Below, piece after piece: positions 43,126 to 53,830 of a stretch of 64,000 nt of DNA. Below the pieces are notes generated by a model. The model made no database searches, was not told where the DNA came from, and worked only from the letters and a program-made list of their open reading frames with translations. The translations under genes and the position numbers were made by a program. Source of the stretch: Segatella copri (GTDB lineage Bacteria; Bacteroidota; Bacteroidia; Bacteroidales; Bacteroidaceae); assembly GCF_009494395.1 (NCBI RefSeq), contig NZ_VZCB01000079.1, positions 186,001 through 250,000 on the forward strand, written 5' to 3'. Positions within the stretch are counted from its first letter, which is position 1, and every line of letters begins with the position of its first letter.

Positions 43126-46032
43126 ATGAAGATCAAGCACGTTTTGCTGGCAGCTGTCCTGATGGGCAGCATCAGCGCCACAGCTAAGGATTATCATTAC
43201 ACCACCATCCCCGGTGATGCGATGAAGACACGCATCTACACCCTCGACAACGGTCTGACGGTGTACATGTCAGTCAACAAGGAAAAGCCTCGTCTGCAGG
43301 CTAATATCGCCGTCAAGACAGGTTCCAGAAACGACCCTGCCGAGACAACCGGTCTTGCCCACTATCTGGAGCACCTGATGTTTAAGGGAACCCAGAAGTT
43401 CGGCACCACCGACCACGCCAAGGAGAAGCCTTATCTCGACGAAATCACCCGCCGATATGAGAGCTACCGCAAGCTGACCGACCCTGCACAGCGCAAGCAG
43501 GCTTATCACGAAATCGACTCGGTTTCGCAGCTGGCAGCCAAGTACAACATCCCGAACGAGTACGACAAGCTGATGGCGAGCATCGGAAGCCAAGGCACCA
43601 ACGCCTATACTTCCAACGACGTGACCTGCTATGTAGAGAACATCCCGAACAACGAGATAGAGAATTGGGCTAAGGTGCAGAGCGACCGATTCCAGAACAT
43701 GGTAATCCGCGGTTTCCATACCGAGCTGGAGGCTGTATATGAGGAGAAGAACATCTCTATGGCTAGCGACAACGACAAGGAGTTTGCTGCCCTCTGGAAG
43801 CTTCTCACCCCTACCCATCCTTACGGTACCCAGACCACCATCGGTGAGCAGGAACATCTCAAGAACCCTAGCATCATCAACATCCAGAACTACTTCCACC
43901 GCTACTATGTACCTAACAATGTGGCTATCTGCCTGGCAGGTGATTTTGATCCAGACCAGACCATTGCCATCATCGACAAATACTTCGGTTCATGGAAGAA
44001 GAGCGACAACCTCACCCGTCCTGAGTTCAGCCTGCAGCCGGACATTACTGCCGTCAAGGATACTGCCGTAGTGGGCAAGGAAGCTGAAAACGTGATGCTC
44101 GCATGGAAATTCAAGGGCGCCAACGACAAGGAGAGCGATGTGCTCGATGTCATCGAAGACATGCTTTCCAACGGTAAGGCTGGACTGATGGAAGTTGACC
44201 TGGAGCAGCAGATGAAGCTGGCTTCTGCCGGAGCCTTCGTCTATGGTCTGCACGACTATTCTGCCTTCATCCTTGCCGGTAATCCTAACAAGGGTCAGAA
44301 GCTGGAAGAGGTCCGCAGCCTCATGCTCCAGGAAATGGCGAAGCTGCGCCGTGGAGAATTCGACAACGACCTCCTGCCTTCGGTCATCGCCAACAAGAAG
44401 CTGAACTTCTACAGAGGTCTCGACAGCAACGACAACCGTGCCAGCATCATGGCAGACGCCTTCATCAACGATGAGAAATGGGAAGACGTAGCCGGCAAGC
44501 TGGAGCGTCAGAGCAAGCTGACCAAGCAGGACATCGTGGATTTCGCCAACAAATATCTGCGCGATGACAACTTCATCTGCGTCTACAAGCAAATGGGCGA
44601 GGATACTACCCTGAAGAAGATTGAGAAGCCTGCCATCACTCCTATTCCGGCAAACCGCGAGTATGAGAGTGCATTCGTCAAGGAAATCAAGAACGCCCAG
44701 GTGCCTGAAATCCAGCCTCAGTTCCTCGATTTCAAGAAGGACCTTACCGTAGGCAAGACCAGCAGGAAGCTGCCTCTCGTCTACAAGCAGAACACCCAGG
44801 ACGACCTCTTCAACCTCGTATTCCGCTACGAGTTCGGCGATGAGGATGATATCCGCTACAGCTATGCAGCCCAGTATCTCGACTATATCGGAACCGACAA
44901 GAAGAGCGTTTCTGCCATCAAGCAGGCTTTCTACAAGCTGGCTTGCAACTTCAGCATCGCCCAGAGTTCCAAGACTCTGCAGATCAGCCTCAACGGTCTG
45001 AACGAGAACCTTCCTGCAGCTCTCCGGCTGACGGAGGAAATCCTGCACCATGCCAAGGCAGACAAGACCTCATGGAACCAGTTCATCGACCTCATCGAGA
45101 AGCAACAGCAGGATGCCAAGACCAACCAGATGTCAAACTTCAGCTATCTCTGGGACTACAGCACCTACGGTGCCTATAACCCAACCCGCAACGCCATCAA
45201 GACCGCTGACCTGCGCAAGATGGATCCTCAGGAGCTCGTCAATCTTCTGGGCGGACTGAACAACATCGAGCATACCGTGGCTTACTACGGTCCTTACAGC
45301 GAGAAGCAGCTCAACGCCCTGCTCGCCAAGGAGCACAAGACAGCCAAGAAGCTTGCTGCCGTTCCTGAGGGCAAGGAGTACAAGATGGAAGAAATCAAGC
45401 AGAACGAGATTTATATCGCTCCTTACGATGCCAAGAACATCTATCTGCGTTCTTACCAGAACACCGGAAAGAAGAGCGATGTGAAGGATGGTGCCCTGAT
45501 TTCTCTCTTCAATGAGTATTATGGTGGCGGCATGAATACCATCGTCTTCCAGGAACTTCGTGAGACCCGCGGTCTGGCTTACAATGCCGGTGCTGCCTAC
45601 TACACTCCAGTTCGCAAGGACGAGAAGGATTACTTCATGCGTCACATCATCACCCAGAATGACAAGATGATGGACTGCATCCACGTATTTGACGAGATTA
45701 CCAACAATCTCCCACAGAACGAGGCTTCCTTCAATCTTGCCAAGCAGAACCTGATGAAGTCTATCCAGAGCCGTCGCGTTACCAAGGCTGGCGTCATCAA
45801 CGCATACTTCAATGCCAAGCTGATGGGCATCGACTATGATGTAACCAAGCTCTATTACGAGCAGCTCCCTTCACTCACCCTGCAGGACATCACGAACTTC
45901 GAGAAGCAGAATATCGTAGGCAAGCCATACCGCATGGTGATCCTCGGTGATGAGAAGAATCTCGATATGAAGAGCCTGGAGAAGATTGCGCCAATCAAGC
46001 GTCTCTCTCAAGAGGAAATCTTCGGCTATTAA
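43126..46032 (+). CDS. M16 family zinc metallopeptidase (pitrilysin-like)
   Basis: This 968-residue protein has signal peptide MKIKHVLLAAVLMGSISATA. The inverted zinc motif HxxEH is in LAHYLEHLMFKGT near residue 81, and the third ligand Glu is in TELEAVYEEKNIS near 205. The N-terminal half is catalytic. The C-terminal half repeats the fold without the motif and contains FQELRETRGLAYNAGAAYY, the substrate-side Arg/Tyr block. It is probably an exported, periplasmic or outer-membrane oligopeptidase. Its spacer is heptad-built. The following fumarase is 55 bases on, but a functional link is not evident. Confidence 0.93.
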   Translation: MKIKHVLLAAVLMGSISATAKDYHYTTIPGDAMKTRIYTLDNGLTVYMSVNKEKPRLQANIAVKTGSRNDPAETTGLAHYLEHLMFKGTQKFGTTDHAKEKPYLDEITRRYESYRKLTDPAQRKQAYHEIDSVSQLAAKYNIPNEYDKLMASIGSQGTNAYTSNDVTCYVENIPNNEIENWAKVQSDRFQNMVIRGFHTELEAVYEEKNISMASDNDKEFAALWKLLTPTHPYGTQTTIGEQEHLKNPSIINIQNYFHRYYVPNNVAICLAGDFDPDQTIAIIDKYFGSWKKSDNLTRPEFSLQPDITAVKDTAVVGKEAENVMLAWKFKGANDKESDVLDVIEDMLSNGKAGLMEVDLEQQMKLASAGAFVYGLHDYSAFILAGNPNKGQKLEEVRSLMLQEMAKLRRGEFDNDLLPSVIANKKLNFYRGLDSNDNRASIMADAFINDEKWEDVAGKLERQSKLTKQDIVDFANKYLRDDNFICVYKQMGEDTTLKKIEKPAITPIPANREYESAFVKEIKNAQVPEIQPQFLDFKKDLTVGKTSRKLPLVYKQNTQDDLFNLVFRYEFGDEDDIRYSYAAQYLDYIGTDKKSVSAIKQAFYKLACNFSIAQSSKTLQISLNGLNENLPAALRLTEEILHHAKADKTSWNQFIDLIEKQQQDAKTNQMSNFSYLWDYSTYGAYNPTRNAIKTADLRKMDPQELVNLLGGLNNIEHTVAYYGPYSEKQLNALLAKEHKTAKKLAAVPEGKEYKMEEIKQNEIYIAPYDAKNIYLRSYQNTGKKSDVKDGALISLFNEYYGGGMNTIVFQELRETRGLAYNAGAAYYTPVRKDEKDYFMRHIITQNDKMMDCIHVFDEITNNLPQNEASFNLAKQNLMKSIQSRRVTKAGVINAYFNAKLMGIDYDVTKLYYEQLPSLTLQDITNFEKQNIVGKPYRMVILGDEKNLDMKSLEKIAPIKRLSQEEIFGY

Positions 46033-46087
46033 ATAGGAAAAAGAATATATTGAATATTTCAACAGTTTAAAATAACAAAAAAACATT

Positions 46088-47746
46088 ATGGCAAAAACTC
46101 CAGATTTTAAGTATGCTCCAATGTTCCAGATTGGAGAGGACAAGACAGAGTATCGCCTTATCTCTAAGGAAGGCGTAAGCACAGCAGAGTTCGAGGGTAA
46201 GACTATCCTCAAGGTTTCCAAGGAAGCTCTTACTTTGCTGGCACAGCAGGGTTTCCACGACGTAGAGTTCATGCTCCGTCGTGAGCACAACCTCCAGGTG
46301 GCTAAGATTCTCAGCGACCCAGAGGCTTCAGAGAACGACAAGTACGTAGCACTCCAGTTCCTCCGCAATGCAGAGACTGCCGTTAAGGGCATTCTCCCAT
46401 TCTGCCAGGATACAGGTACTGCTATCATCCACGGTGAGAAGGGTCAGCGCGTATGGACTGACTTCGAGGACGAAGAGGCTTTGAGCCTGGGTGTTTACAA
46501 CACCTACACACAGGACAACCTCCGCTATTCTCAGAACGCTCCTCTCAATATGTATGATGAGGTGAACACCCGTTGCAACCTTCCTGCTCAGATTGATATC
46601 GAGGCTACAGAGGGCGACGAGTATCGCTTCGTAATGGTTGCCAAGGGTGGTGGCTCTGCCAACAAGACCTACTTCTACCCTATGACCAAGGCTACTATCC
46701 AGAATGAGGGCACACTCCTCCCATTCCTCGTAGAGAAGATGAAGAGCCTGGGTACAGCTGCATGTCCTCCTTACCACATCGCCTTCGTTATCGGTGGTAC
46801 TTCTGCCGAGAAGAACCTCCTTACCGTGAAGTTGGCTTCTATCAAGTACTACGATGAGTTGCCTACAACAGGTGATGAGACTGGTCGTGCTTTCCGTGAC
46901 ATCGACTTGGAGAACAAGCTCCTCGAAGAGGCTCACAAGATTGGTCTGGGTGCACAGTTCGGCGGTAAGTATCTCGCTCACGATATCCGTGTCATCCGTT
47001 TGCCTCGCCATGGTGCAAGCTGCCCTATCGGTATGGGTGTAAGCTGCTCTGCCGACCGTAACATCAAGGCTAAGATCAACAAGGACGGTATCTGGTTGGA
47101 GAAGATGGACGAGAACCCAACAGAGCTGATTCCTGAGGAGCTCCGCAACCCAGGTGAGGGTACAAAGGGTATCGAGATCGACCTCGACAAGGGTATCGAC
47201 GCAGTTCGTGCCGAGTTGAGCAAGTATCCTGTAAGCACCCGTGTCAACCTGAAGGGTACCATCATCGTGGCTCGTGACATCGCTCACGCTAAGCTCAAGG
47301 CTCGCTTGGATGCTGGCGAGGAGATGCCAGAGTACTTCAAGAACCACCCTATCCTCTATGCTGGTCCAGCCAAGACTCCAGAGGGTTATCCATGTGGCTC
47401 TATGGGACCTACCACAGCCAACCGTATGGACCCATACGTAGATGAGTTCCAGGATCACGGCGCTAGCTTGGTAATGATTGCCAAGGGTAACCGCGGCGAT
47501 GTTGTTACAGAGGCTTGCAAGAAGCACGGTGGTTTCTACCTCGGTACTATCGGTGGTGTAGCTGCCGTTCTCTCTCAGAGTTCTATCAAGAGCATCGAGT
47601 GCGTAGAGTACCCAGAGCTCGGTATGGAGGCTATCTGGAAGATTACCGTAGAGGACTTCCCTGCATTCATCCTCGTAGATGACAAGGGCAACGACTTCTT
47701 CAAGCAGTTGAAGCCTTGGACTCCTTGCAAGGAATGCCAGAAGTAA
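46088..47746 (+). CDS. fumarate hydratase, class I (Fe-S)
   Basis: This 552-residue protein contains both parts of class I fumarases. The N-terminal part has the three Fe-S-related Cys regions: [10 protein letters not shown] near residue 106, [14 protein letters not shown] near 224 and [18 protein letters not shown] near 310-320. The C-terminal part has [20 protein letters not shown] and [15 protein letters not shown]. It interconverts fumarate and malate, here mainly in the reductive branch that makes succinate in anaerobic Bacteroidota. The 4Fe-4S enzyme is oxygen-sensitive. Codon use is strongly biased, suggesting high expression. A strong terminator follows. Confidence 0.96.
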   Translation: MAKTPDFKYAPMFQIGEDKTEYRLISKEGVSTAEFEGKTILKVSKEALTLLAQQGFHDVEFMLRREHNLQVAKILSDPEASENDKYVALQFLRNAETAVKGILPFCQDTGTAIIHGEKGQRVWTDFEDEEALSLGVYNTYTQDNLRYSQNAPLNMYDEVNTRCNLPAQIDIEATEGDEYRFVMVAKGGGSANKTYFYPMTKATIQNEGTLLPFLVEKMKSLGTAACPPYHIAFVIGGTSAEKNLLTVKLASIKYYDELPTTGDETGRAFRDIDLENKLLEEAHKIGLGAQFGGKYLAHDIRVIRLPRHGASCPIGMGVSCSADRNIKAKINKDGIWLEKMDENPTELIPEELRNPGEGTKGIEIDLDKGIDAVRAELSKYPVSTRVNLKGTIIVARDIAHAKLKARLDAGEEMPEYFKNHPILYAGPAKTPEGYPCGSMGPTTANRMDPYVDEFQDHGASLVMIAKGNRGDVVTEACKKHGGFYLGTIGGVAAVLSQSSIKSIECVEYPELGMEAIWKITVEDFPAFILVDDKGNDFFKQLKPWTPCKECQK

Positions 47747-47768
47747 TGATACAGACATCAATAATATA

Positions 47769-47801
47769 AAAAAGCTCAGGGCCATTGGCCTTGAGCTTTT
47801 T
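47769..47801 (+). terminator. fumarase terminator
   Basis: AAAAAAGCTCAGGGCC pairs with GGCCTTGAGCTTTTTT over a three-base loop, with one G-T pair and a T run. It starts 23 bases after the stop. Confidence 0.9.
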
Positions 47802-48036
47802 TCTTTATCTGTATTTCTTTTAAAGATCCTTTTACCTTTTTACTTTTTTACCTTTAAATTATTCTTCACTGATAAACTGCTTTATCAACATCCCATGTTT
47901 TTCCTAAAAAAAATAGAGCTGCTATCTACTCTTCACAAGCAGATAGCAGCTAATCAATCAACATTAAACCTATATATCAACTATTCACTAAAAACCAACA
48001 ATTCAAAACTAATACTTACTGACCAAATGGGGAGCC

Positions 48037-48927
48037 TTACAATGTATATTCCTCAGGAATCTGAGGCATTGCACCATTCTGGGTACAAACGTATGCACTT
48101 ACCTTAACGGCAAGCTCGTGTGCCTCCTGGATGCTCTTACCCTTCAGAATGCTGGCACAGAAAGTACCGGTGAAGCTATCGCCTGCACCTACGGTATCAG
48201 CCACCTCAACCTTTGGAGTCTCCTGGAATGACTTCACACCCGGAGCGAAGACATAGCTGCCGTTTACACCGCAGGTCAATACGAGCATATCAAGATTGTA
48301 CTTGCCGAGAATCAACCAGCACTTGTTCTCGATATCCAAACCAGGATAACCGAAGAGGCGGCCGATGGTAATCAACTCCTCATCGTTGATCTTCAACACA
48401 TTGCAGCGCTTCAAGCTCTCGGTAATCACCTCAGTAGTATAGAAGTTCTGACGAAGATTGATGTCGAAAATCTTCAGACAATCCTCTGGAGTATGATCGA
48501 GGAACGTATAGATGGTCTTGCGGCTGACCTCACTGCGCTGAGCCAGAGAGCCCCAGCAAACAGCACCGGCATTGGCAGCAATCTCCTTGATATCATCGGT
48601 GAATGGGATATTGTCCCAAGCCACATTCTGCTTGATATCGTATGTAGGAACACCCTCCTTGTCGAGCTGCACCTGAACGGTACCTGTAGGGAATTCTACC
48701 TCAGGCATCACATACTTGAGCTTCTTCTCATCGAGCAGGCGGAGAGCAGTATCGCCCAGAACATCCTTGCCCACAGCACTGACTGCTACAGAATGCAGAC
48801 CATGCTGACCTGCGTGGTAAGCGAAGTTGGCAGGAGCACCACCGAGTTGAGAACCAGTAGGGAGAACATCAAAAAGAATCTCACCCAAACCTACGCAATA
48901 TTTTGTATCTAAATTCTTTGTTTCCAT
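48037..48927 (-). CDS. fructokinase (PfkB family)
   Basis: This 296-residue ribokinase-like sugar kinase has GEILFDVLPTGSQLGGAPANFAYH near residue 13. The catalytic block VADTVGAGDSFTGTF near residue 245 has the anion-hole GAGD with the catalytic Asp. KILDINLRQNFY-type and LILGKYNLDMLVLTCG segments match bacterial fructokinases. It phosphorylates fructose released from fructan by GH32. It is the last gene of the transcription unit that starts with the MFS permease, following it by about 65 bases once the permease's true end is considered. Confidence 0.92.
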   Translation of the reverse strand: METKNLDTKYCVGLGEILFDVLPTGSQLGGAPANFAYHAGQHGLHSVAVSAVGKDVLGDTALRLLDEKKLKYVMPEVEFPTGTVQVQLDKEGVPTYDIKQNVAWDNIPFTDDIKEIAANAGAVCWGSLAQRSEVSRKTIYTFLDHTPEDCLKIFDINLRQNFYTTEVITESLKRCNVLKINDEELITIGRLFGYPGLDIENKCWLILGKYNLDMLVLTCGVNGSYVFAPGVKSFQETPKVEVADTVGAGDSFTGTFCASILKGKSIQEAHELAVKVSAYVCTQNGAMPQIPEEYTL

Positions 48928-48992
48928 AATTACACCTTATTATATATATACGTTATAAACGATAGTGAACGATTTTTATTATAACTTGCAGA

Positions 48993-50143
48993 TTATAACT
49001 TGCGGATATAAGTGAAGAGATAAGCTACACCTACTGCCATGACAGCTACAGCACCAGCCTGGCCATAGCATCGCTGGCGAATCCCATAATCAAAGGGAAG
49101 ATGGTACCACCGAAGAGTCCCATGATCATCAATCCACTCACCTCGTTCTTCTTGTCAGGCATAGCAAGCAGAGCCTGAGAGAAAATCATGGAGAATACGT
49201 TAGAATTGCCATATCCCACCAGGGCGATGGCGATGTAAAGCATTGTCTTGCTCTCTCCTAACCACATACCAATCATACTCAGAGCCATCATCACTACGCT
49301 GATGACGAAGAAAGTGCGGGTCTTCATCATACGGAGAAAGACTGTACCGGTGAAACATCCGATAGTACGGAAGATGAAGTAGAGTGATGTGGCGAAGGCA
49401 GCATCATTCAGGCTCCATCCCAGACGCTCCATCAGAATCTTAGGAGCAGTGGTGTTGGTACCCACATCGATGCCCACATGGCACATGATACCGATGAAGG
49501 AAAGCAACACGATAGGTTTGCCGAGCAACTTGAAGCACTCACCAAAACCGGAAGCCTTACCCTCGTTCTTCTCTTCCTCGATAGGTGTACCTGCCAGGAA
49601 GAAGGTAGCTGCAATTCCGATAACCATATAGATTGGGAAGAGAACTCTCCAGCCCAAGCCGAAGGTTGGAATGCTTGCCATGGCACCCCACATAGCGATA
49701 TATGGAGCCAGGAAGGAAGCGATGGCCTTGACAAACTGACCGAAGGTCAAAGTAGAAGCCAGGTTCTTACCTGATGTCACCACTGAAACCAGCGGGTTCA
49801 AGGATGTCTGCATCAATGCATTTCCGATACCGAGCAAAGAGAATGACACGAGCATCATTTCGAAGTTTTCGCCGAAGATGGGCAAAAGGAGTGAGATAAC
49901 GGTTACGATCAAAGACAGGAGTACTGTCTTTTTTCTACCTATCTTATTCATCAGGATTCCCGTAGGAACCGAGAAGATGAGAAACCAGAAGAATACCAAT
50001 GAAGGGAACAGATTGGCTGTTGCATCATTGAGGTTGAGATCTTCCTTTACGTAGTTGGAGGCGATACCTACCAAATCTACAAATCCCATGGCGAAGAAAC
50101 AGAGCATCACCGGGATGATTGATAATTTTGACGACTTATTCAT
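48993..50143 (-). pseudogene. FucP-type MFS sugar permease with a one-base frameshift at the C-terminus
   Basis: The open frame runs 50143 to 49046 (365 residues) and ends abnormally as FASDAMARLVL. Reading on in the next frame from about 49063 gives GQAGAVAVMAVGVAYLFTY then IRKL and a stop at 48993, a normal last membrane span. Adding one base (GGC CAG for GCC AGG) gives 384 codons exactly. So one G is missing, by mutation or sequencing error. The permease has KLSIIPVMLCFFAMGFVDLVG, the FucP/glucose-galactose porter start, and about twelve spans. It would import fructose for the adjacent kinase. Its promoter carries the locus operator. Confidence 0.85.
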
Positions 50144-50176
50144 AATTGTTAGCGTTATTGCTTCTTTTTACAGGTG

Positions 50177-50243
50177 CAAAGGTAGCGACAAACGATACAA
50201 TATATCATAAAATATCGTTCATCGGCTACCATTTATGTTGCAT
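50177..50243 (-). promoter_or_regulatory. promoter and operator of the permease-fructokinase unit
   Basis: On the plus strand: -7 box complement CAAAGGTA (50177-50184, minus TACCTTTG) with no TTTG -33 box at 19-21 bases, then ATCGTTC (50214-50220), 12 bases, TTATGTTGCAT (50233-50243). The operator-to--7 distance is identical to that before susC. An AACGATA/TATCGTT inverted repeat (50191-50197, 50213-50219) also lies here. Confidence 0.65.
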
Positions 50244-50305
50244 TGTTACATCAGTAACACTCTTAGAAACAATTATCTTATAGATTCAGTTCTTAACAGA
50301 TGAGG

Positions 50306-52024
50306 TTACTTGATGTCGTAAATCTGATACTTACCCTTTCCCTTTACAGTAACCTTATTGTAAGGCTTGCTTGGGAACACGAGATTGGTCATGGACATCT
50401 TGCCATCGGCATCCAGTGCCTCGATGCTGCTCTTGTCGATGAAGATGCGCAGCTGGCTGATATTGCCATAGGTTGGAGCCTTGGTGACTGCAGCGAAGTC
50501 CTTGCTGAAATCCATCTTACCGCTCTTGGTTCTATCCATTGAGAAAGTCTCTGCCTTGGCATCGTAGTTCATCACTACCTTCTCGCCCTTGTCGTTGCTC
50601 AAAGTGATAGTAGCATTTCCCTTCAGATTCACTACCATCTCGCAAGATGCTGTAAGTTTCTTGCCTGCCTTCTTGCTTCTTGCCGCTGTCATCTCTGGAG
50701 ATGGAACCACGCTGCAATAAGTTTCACCCTTATACTCGAAGAGACCTAAGTCGCGAGGAATAGAGTTGCCTGAACGGTACTGCTGGGTAGGAACCTGGTT
50801 GGCATACTGCCAGTTGCTCATCCAGGCGATAGCCACACGGCGACCGTTTGGAGCATTATCAAAGGAAACTGTGGCATAGTGGTCCTTACCGTAATCCATC
50901 CACTTGGTAACCTCAGGCTTACTGTCGCAAGTAAACTTATGACCGTCGAAATCACCGATGAAATACTGGGTAGCAGAACCTCCGGAAGGTCCACCAGGAT
51001 TGATGTTGCAGATAAGCATCCACTTCTCCTTACCGGTGCCACGAACCTTCATCTTCATCAAGTCTGGGCATTCCCAGACACCGCCATGGTTGCCATACTT
51101 CTCACCAAAAGAGCTTTCGTATTTCCAGTCCTTCAAGTTATCTGAAGAATAGATTTCCATGTGCTGACCAACCGCCATGATCATATTCCATTTCTTGATG
51201 TCCTCGTTCCAGAACATGTGAGGATCACGGAAATCAGGCACATTACTGGTGATAATCGGATTTCCCTCATATTTGGTAAAGGTCTTGCCATTATCTGTGC
51301 TGTAAGCCATGCTCTGTGTCTGGTTCTCACCAGCCGAAGTGTAGAGAGCCACAACAGCACCCTTGCCCAAACCAGCGGTATTATTCTTATCCACAACGGC
51401 AGAACCGCTGAAAATGGTACCAATTGCATCTGGCTGGATAGGGGCACCCTGGAACTTCCAATGTACCAAGTCGGTAGATGTAGAATGTCCCCAGGTCATA
51501 TTCTCCCACTGTGATCCGTAAGGATTATACTGGAAGTAGAGATTCCATACGCCATCCTTATAGAACATACCATTTGGGTCGTTCATCCATCCGTAAACAG
51601 GAGTGTGATGGAAAACTGGGCGATACTGTTCACGATTCTTCATATCGAAAGAATCAGAGAACTTCATCTCCTTCCAGCAAGTGAGGGCATTCAGTCCTTC
51701 CTTGTTATAATCGCCATTGACATGGATATCGAGAGCCAGGCCCTTCAAACCGGCAAACTCATTCATATAGAGAGGCACGTAATAATCTACGTAGTCTTTA
51801 GCCAACTTCACATTGATGGCTTTCACCTGTTTGTTGTCAGCAATCACCTTAATATTGGCTATCTCCGCATTCTCCTGCACAGGGAGCAAGAGACACTTCT
51901 GGTTCTGACTCTCCTGGCTGATGCGATAGAGACAGTGGTTATTGCTCAAGAAAGAAGCCTGCTGGGCATAACTGGCGGTGAAACCGCAAAGAGCGACAAG
52001 CGCTGAAATAAATATCTTTTTCAT
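50306..52024 (-). CDS. GH32 fructan hydrolase (levanase/inulinase/invertase type)
   Basis: This 572-residue exported enzyme has signal peptide MKKIFISALVALCGFTASYA, then an N-terminal beta domain of about 110 residues. The five-bladed propeller follows, with nucleophile motif PVYGWMNDPNGMFY near residue 145, transition-state stabiliser FRDPHMFW near 265 and acid/base Glu in WECPDLMKM near 320. A C-terminal beta-sandwich has AWMSNWQYANQVPT before it. It hydrolyses beta-fructosides; endo or exo mode and levan or inulin preference are not readable. It is 38 bases downstream of susD, so it is cotranscribed with susCD. Confidence 0.95.
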   Translation of the reverse strand: MKKIFISALVALCGFTASYAQQASFLSNNHCLYRISQESQNQKCLLLPVQENAEIANIKVIADNKQVKAINVKLAKDYVDYYVPLYMNEFAGLKGLALDIHVNGDYNKEGLNALTCWKEMKFSDSFDMKNREQYRPVFHHTPVYGWMNDPNGMFYKDGVWNLYFQYNPYGSQWENMTWGHSTSTDLVHWKFQGAPIQPDAIGTIFSGSAVVDKNNTAGLGKGAVVALYTSAGENQTQSMAYSTDNGKTFTKYEGNPIITSNVPDFRDPHMFWNEDIKKWNMIMAVGQHMEIYSSDNLKDWKYESSFGEKYGNHGGVWECPDLMKMKVRGTGKEKWMLICNINPGGPSGGSATQYFIGDFDGHKFTCDSKPEVTKWMDYGKDHYATVSFDNAPNGRRVAIAWMSNWQYANQVPTQQYRSGNSIPRDLGLFEYKGETYCSVVPSPEMTAARSKKAGKKLTASCEMVVNLKGNATITLSNDKGEKVVMNYDAKAETFSMDRTKSGKMDFSKDFAAVTKAPTYGNISQLRIFIDKSSIEALDADGKMSMTNLVFPSKPYNKVTVKGKGKYQIYDIK

Positions 52025-52046
52025 TGTCTAATTATCTAATTATCTA
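52023..52046 (-). repeat. 8-bp tandem repeat before the GH32 start
   Basis: Three units on the plus strand, ATTGTCTA, ATTATCTA, ATTATCTA, overlap the GH32 start codon. Its period is 8 rather than 7, so it is not in the heptad class. Confidence 0.6.
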
Positions 52047-52062
52047 AAAATACCGATGGTAA

Positions 52063-53799
52063 TTACTCGTATCCCTTATTCTGCTTATAAAGACCAGGAA
52101 TGTAATACAGCTGGTTATATGGAACCGGATAGAACTCGTTCTTGCCTGGAGTAAACTTGGCATCCTTCAGGTATTGAGCGTATGTCTGCTCTCCATACTT
52201 ATCGGTCTGCTCTGATGCAAAATACTTGTTCAGTGTCTTAGAAGCAATGCCCCAGCGGCGCAAGTCGAAGAAGCGGCCGTTCTCCATAGCCATTTCCAGA
52301 CGACGCTCCCAGCGCAGGCACTTTCTTGCTGTCTCCTTATCCTGGAAATAAGACTCTGGATAGAGGGCTATATCACATTGATCCTTGGCATATTCAATAT
52401 GCTTATCCACAGAATTCTTGGCTCTCTTACGGATATCGTTGATGATGGTACGAGCCTCAGCCAGACGGTTCAACTCTATCAAAGCCTCAGCACGCATCAA
52501 CATAATGTCGCTATAACGGAGCACATAGTCGTTCATCGCAAACGCCTGCCAAGAGCCATTGAAAGTTTCACCCTTAGAACGCTGTGGTACTTCCTTCAGA
52601 GAGGTATAGTAACCGTAAACGTTTGGTGTACGAGAGTTGGCTGTAGTCATCGTGTATTCTGACTCATATTTATATGGGAAGGTAGGCATACCAACGGTAT
52701 GGAACAAACGTGGATCCCATTTCTGACTATTAGGCTTACCGTTTACAGGATAATCACAAGTCTTGTCGTAGTCATCAAACTCAGGAAGTCCGTTCTTGGT
52801 CTTGAAGGCATTCACCAGGTCCTGTGAAGGCTTGTGGAAATCCCATCCGCAAGACCACATACCCCAACAGCCATTCAGCACGTTAGACCAGTTGCCACGT
52901 CCGAAGGTAGTATGGTCCTCGCTATAGTCGGAAGCCTGGACAGCAAAAACTGACTCCTTGCTGTTCTTATTGTCAGGCAGGAAGATGTCGCCGAAGTCTG
53001 CCATGTAACCATAGTCTGAATTCTTCACCACATCAGTATATTCGACAACCTTCTGCATATACTCCTTATTAATATGGTCAACACCATCGGTTGCCTCATA
53101 GCCATCACCCCAGGCAATGGTAAGATAACACTTAGCCAGATAACCTGCGGCTGCAATCTTGTTGACACGACCGCCATCCTTCTGCTTAGCAGGAAGTACA
53201 TCGTATGCTGTCTGGAAGTCGGCTATCACCTTCTGCCACAATTCCTCGTAAGTAAACTGAGTGTTTGATGTGCTCTCTGTTGCTTTATCCTCATAAACCT
53301 TCTCGTCTATCCAAGGAATCTGACGATACATGGTAAGTAACTTGAAATAGAAATGAGCACGGAGAAAGCGAACCTCAGCCTCACGCTGCTTGGTTAGCTC
53401 AGCACCCAGTGTGCTCTCACCATTCTGCTGCAAAGAAACCAAGGCACGGTTGCAACGGGAAACGGCACAATAGAGACGATACCATAACTCGTCGAGTTCG
53501 CCCTTAGTAGAGGTCAAGGTACTCCAGATCTCCACATCGTGATAACCGGTGTCACCGGTACCACCACCGCCCTTCAAACAATCGTCTGAAGAAAGGTCAC
53601 CGTATGGCCAAAGGTTGAATGGGTAAGAATACCAACAGTCGCCCAACATCGCATAGGCACTGTTTACCATCTTGTCTGGCTCGTTGAAAGCCTTATCTTC
53701 ATCAACCACAGCTGTTGGCTTGTAATCCAGGAAATCATCACAACTGGTGAATGTTCCTACCAGTGCTGCTGCAAGCACCATTGTATATAACTTTTTCAT
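52063..53799 (-). CDS. SusD/RagB family glycan-binding lipoprotein
   Basis: I choose the ATG at 53799 (MKKLYTMVLAAALVGTFTSC), which gives a lipoprotein signal with lipobox FTSC, rather than the upstream ATG that adds 10 residues. The mature protein starts DDFLDYKPTAVVDE, typical SusD, and has helical TPR-like segments with AEVRFLRAHFYFKLL near residue 140, YVLRYSDIMLMRAEALIELN near 420 and RWERRLEMAMENGRFFDLRRWG near 510. As a surface lipoprotein it caps the SusC channel and binds fructan. It lies 31 bases downstream of susC. Confidence 0.96.
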   Translation of the reverse strand: MKKLYTMVLAAALVGTFTSCDDFLDYKPTAVVDEDKAFNEPDKMVNSAYAMLGDCWYSYPFNLWPYGDLSSDDCLKGGGGTGDTGYHDVEIWSTLTSTKGELDELWYRLYCAVSRCNRALVSLQQNGESTLGAELTKQREAEVRFLRAHFYFKLLTMYRQIPWIDEKVYEDKATESTSNTQFTYEELWQKVIADFQTAYDVLPAKQKDGGRVNKIAAAGYLAKCYLTIAWGDGYEATDGVDHINKEYMQKVVEYTDVVKNSDYGYMADFGDIFLPDNKNSKESVFAVQASDYSEDHTTFGRGNWSNVLNGCWGMWSCGWDFHKPSQDLVNAFKTKNGLPEFDDYDKTCDYPVNGKPNSQKWDPRLFHTVGMPTFPYKYESEYTMTTANSRTPNVYGYYTSLKEVPQRSKGETFNGSWQAFAMNDYVLRYSDIMLMRAEALIELNRLAEARTIINDIRKRAKNSVDKHIEYAKDQCDIALYPESYFQDKETARKCLRWERRLEMAMENGRFFDLRRWGIASKTLNKYFASEQTDKYGEQTYAQYLKDAKFTPGKNEFYPVPYNQLYYIPGLYKQNKGYE

Positions 53800-53830
53800 C
53801 TTAGAATTCTCTTTAAAAATATGAAACATT

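Noticed and set aside
47895..48107. 70-codon plus-strand frame between fumarase and fructokinase
   Set aside because: It overlaps the fructokinase C-terminus antisense, has no domain, and the non-overlapping part is A/T-rich spacer.
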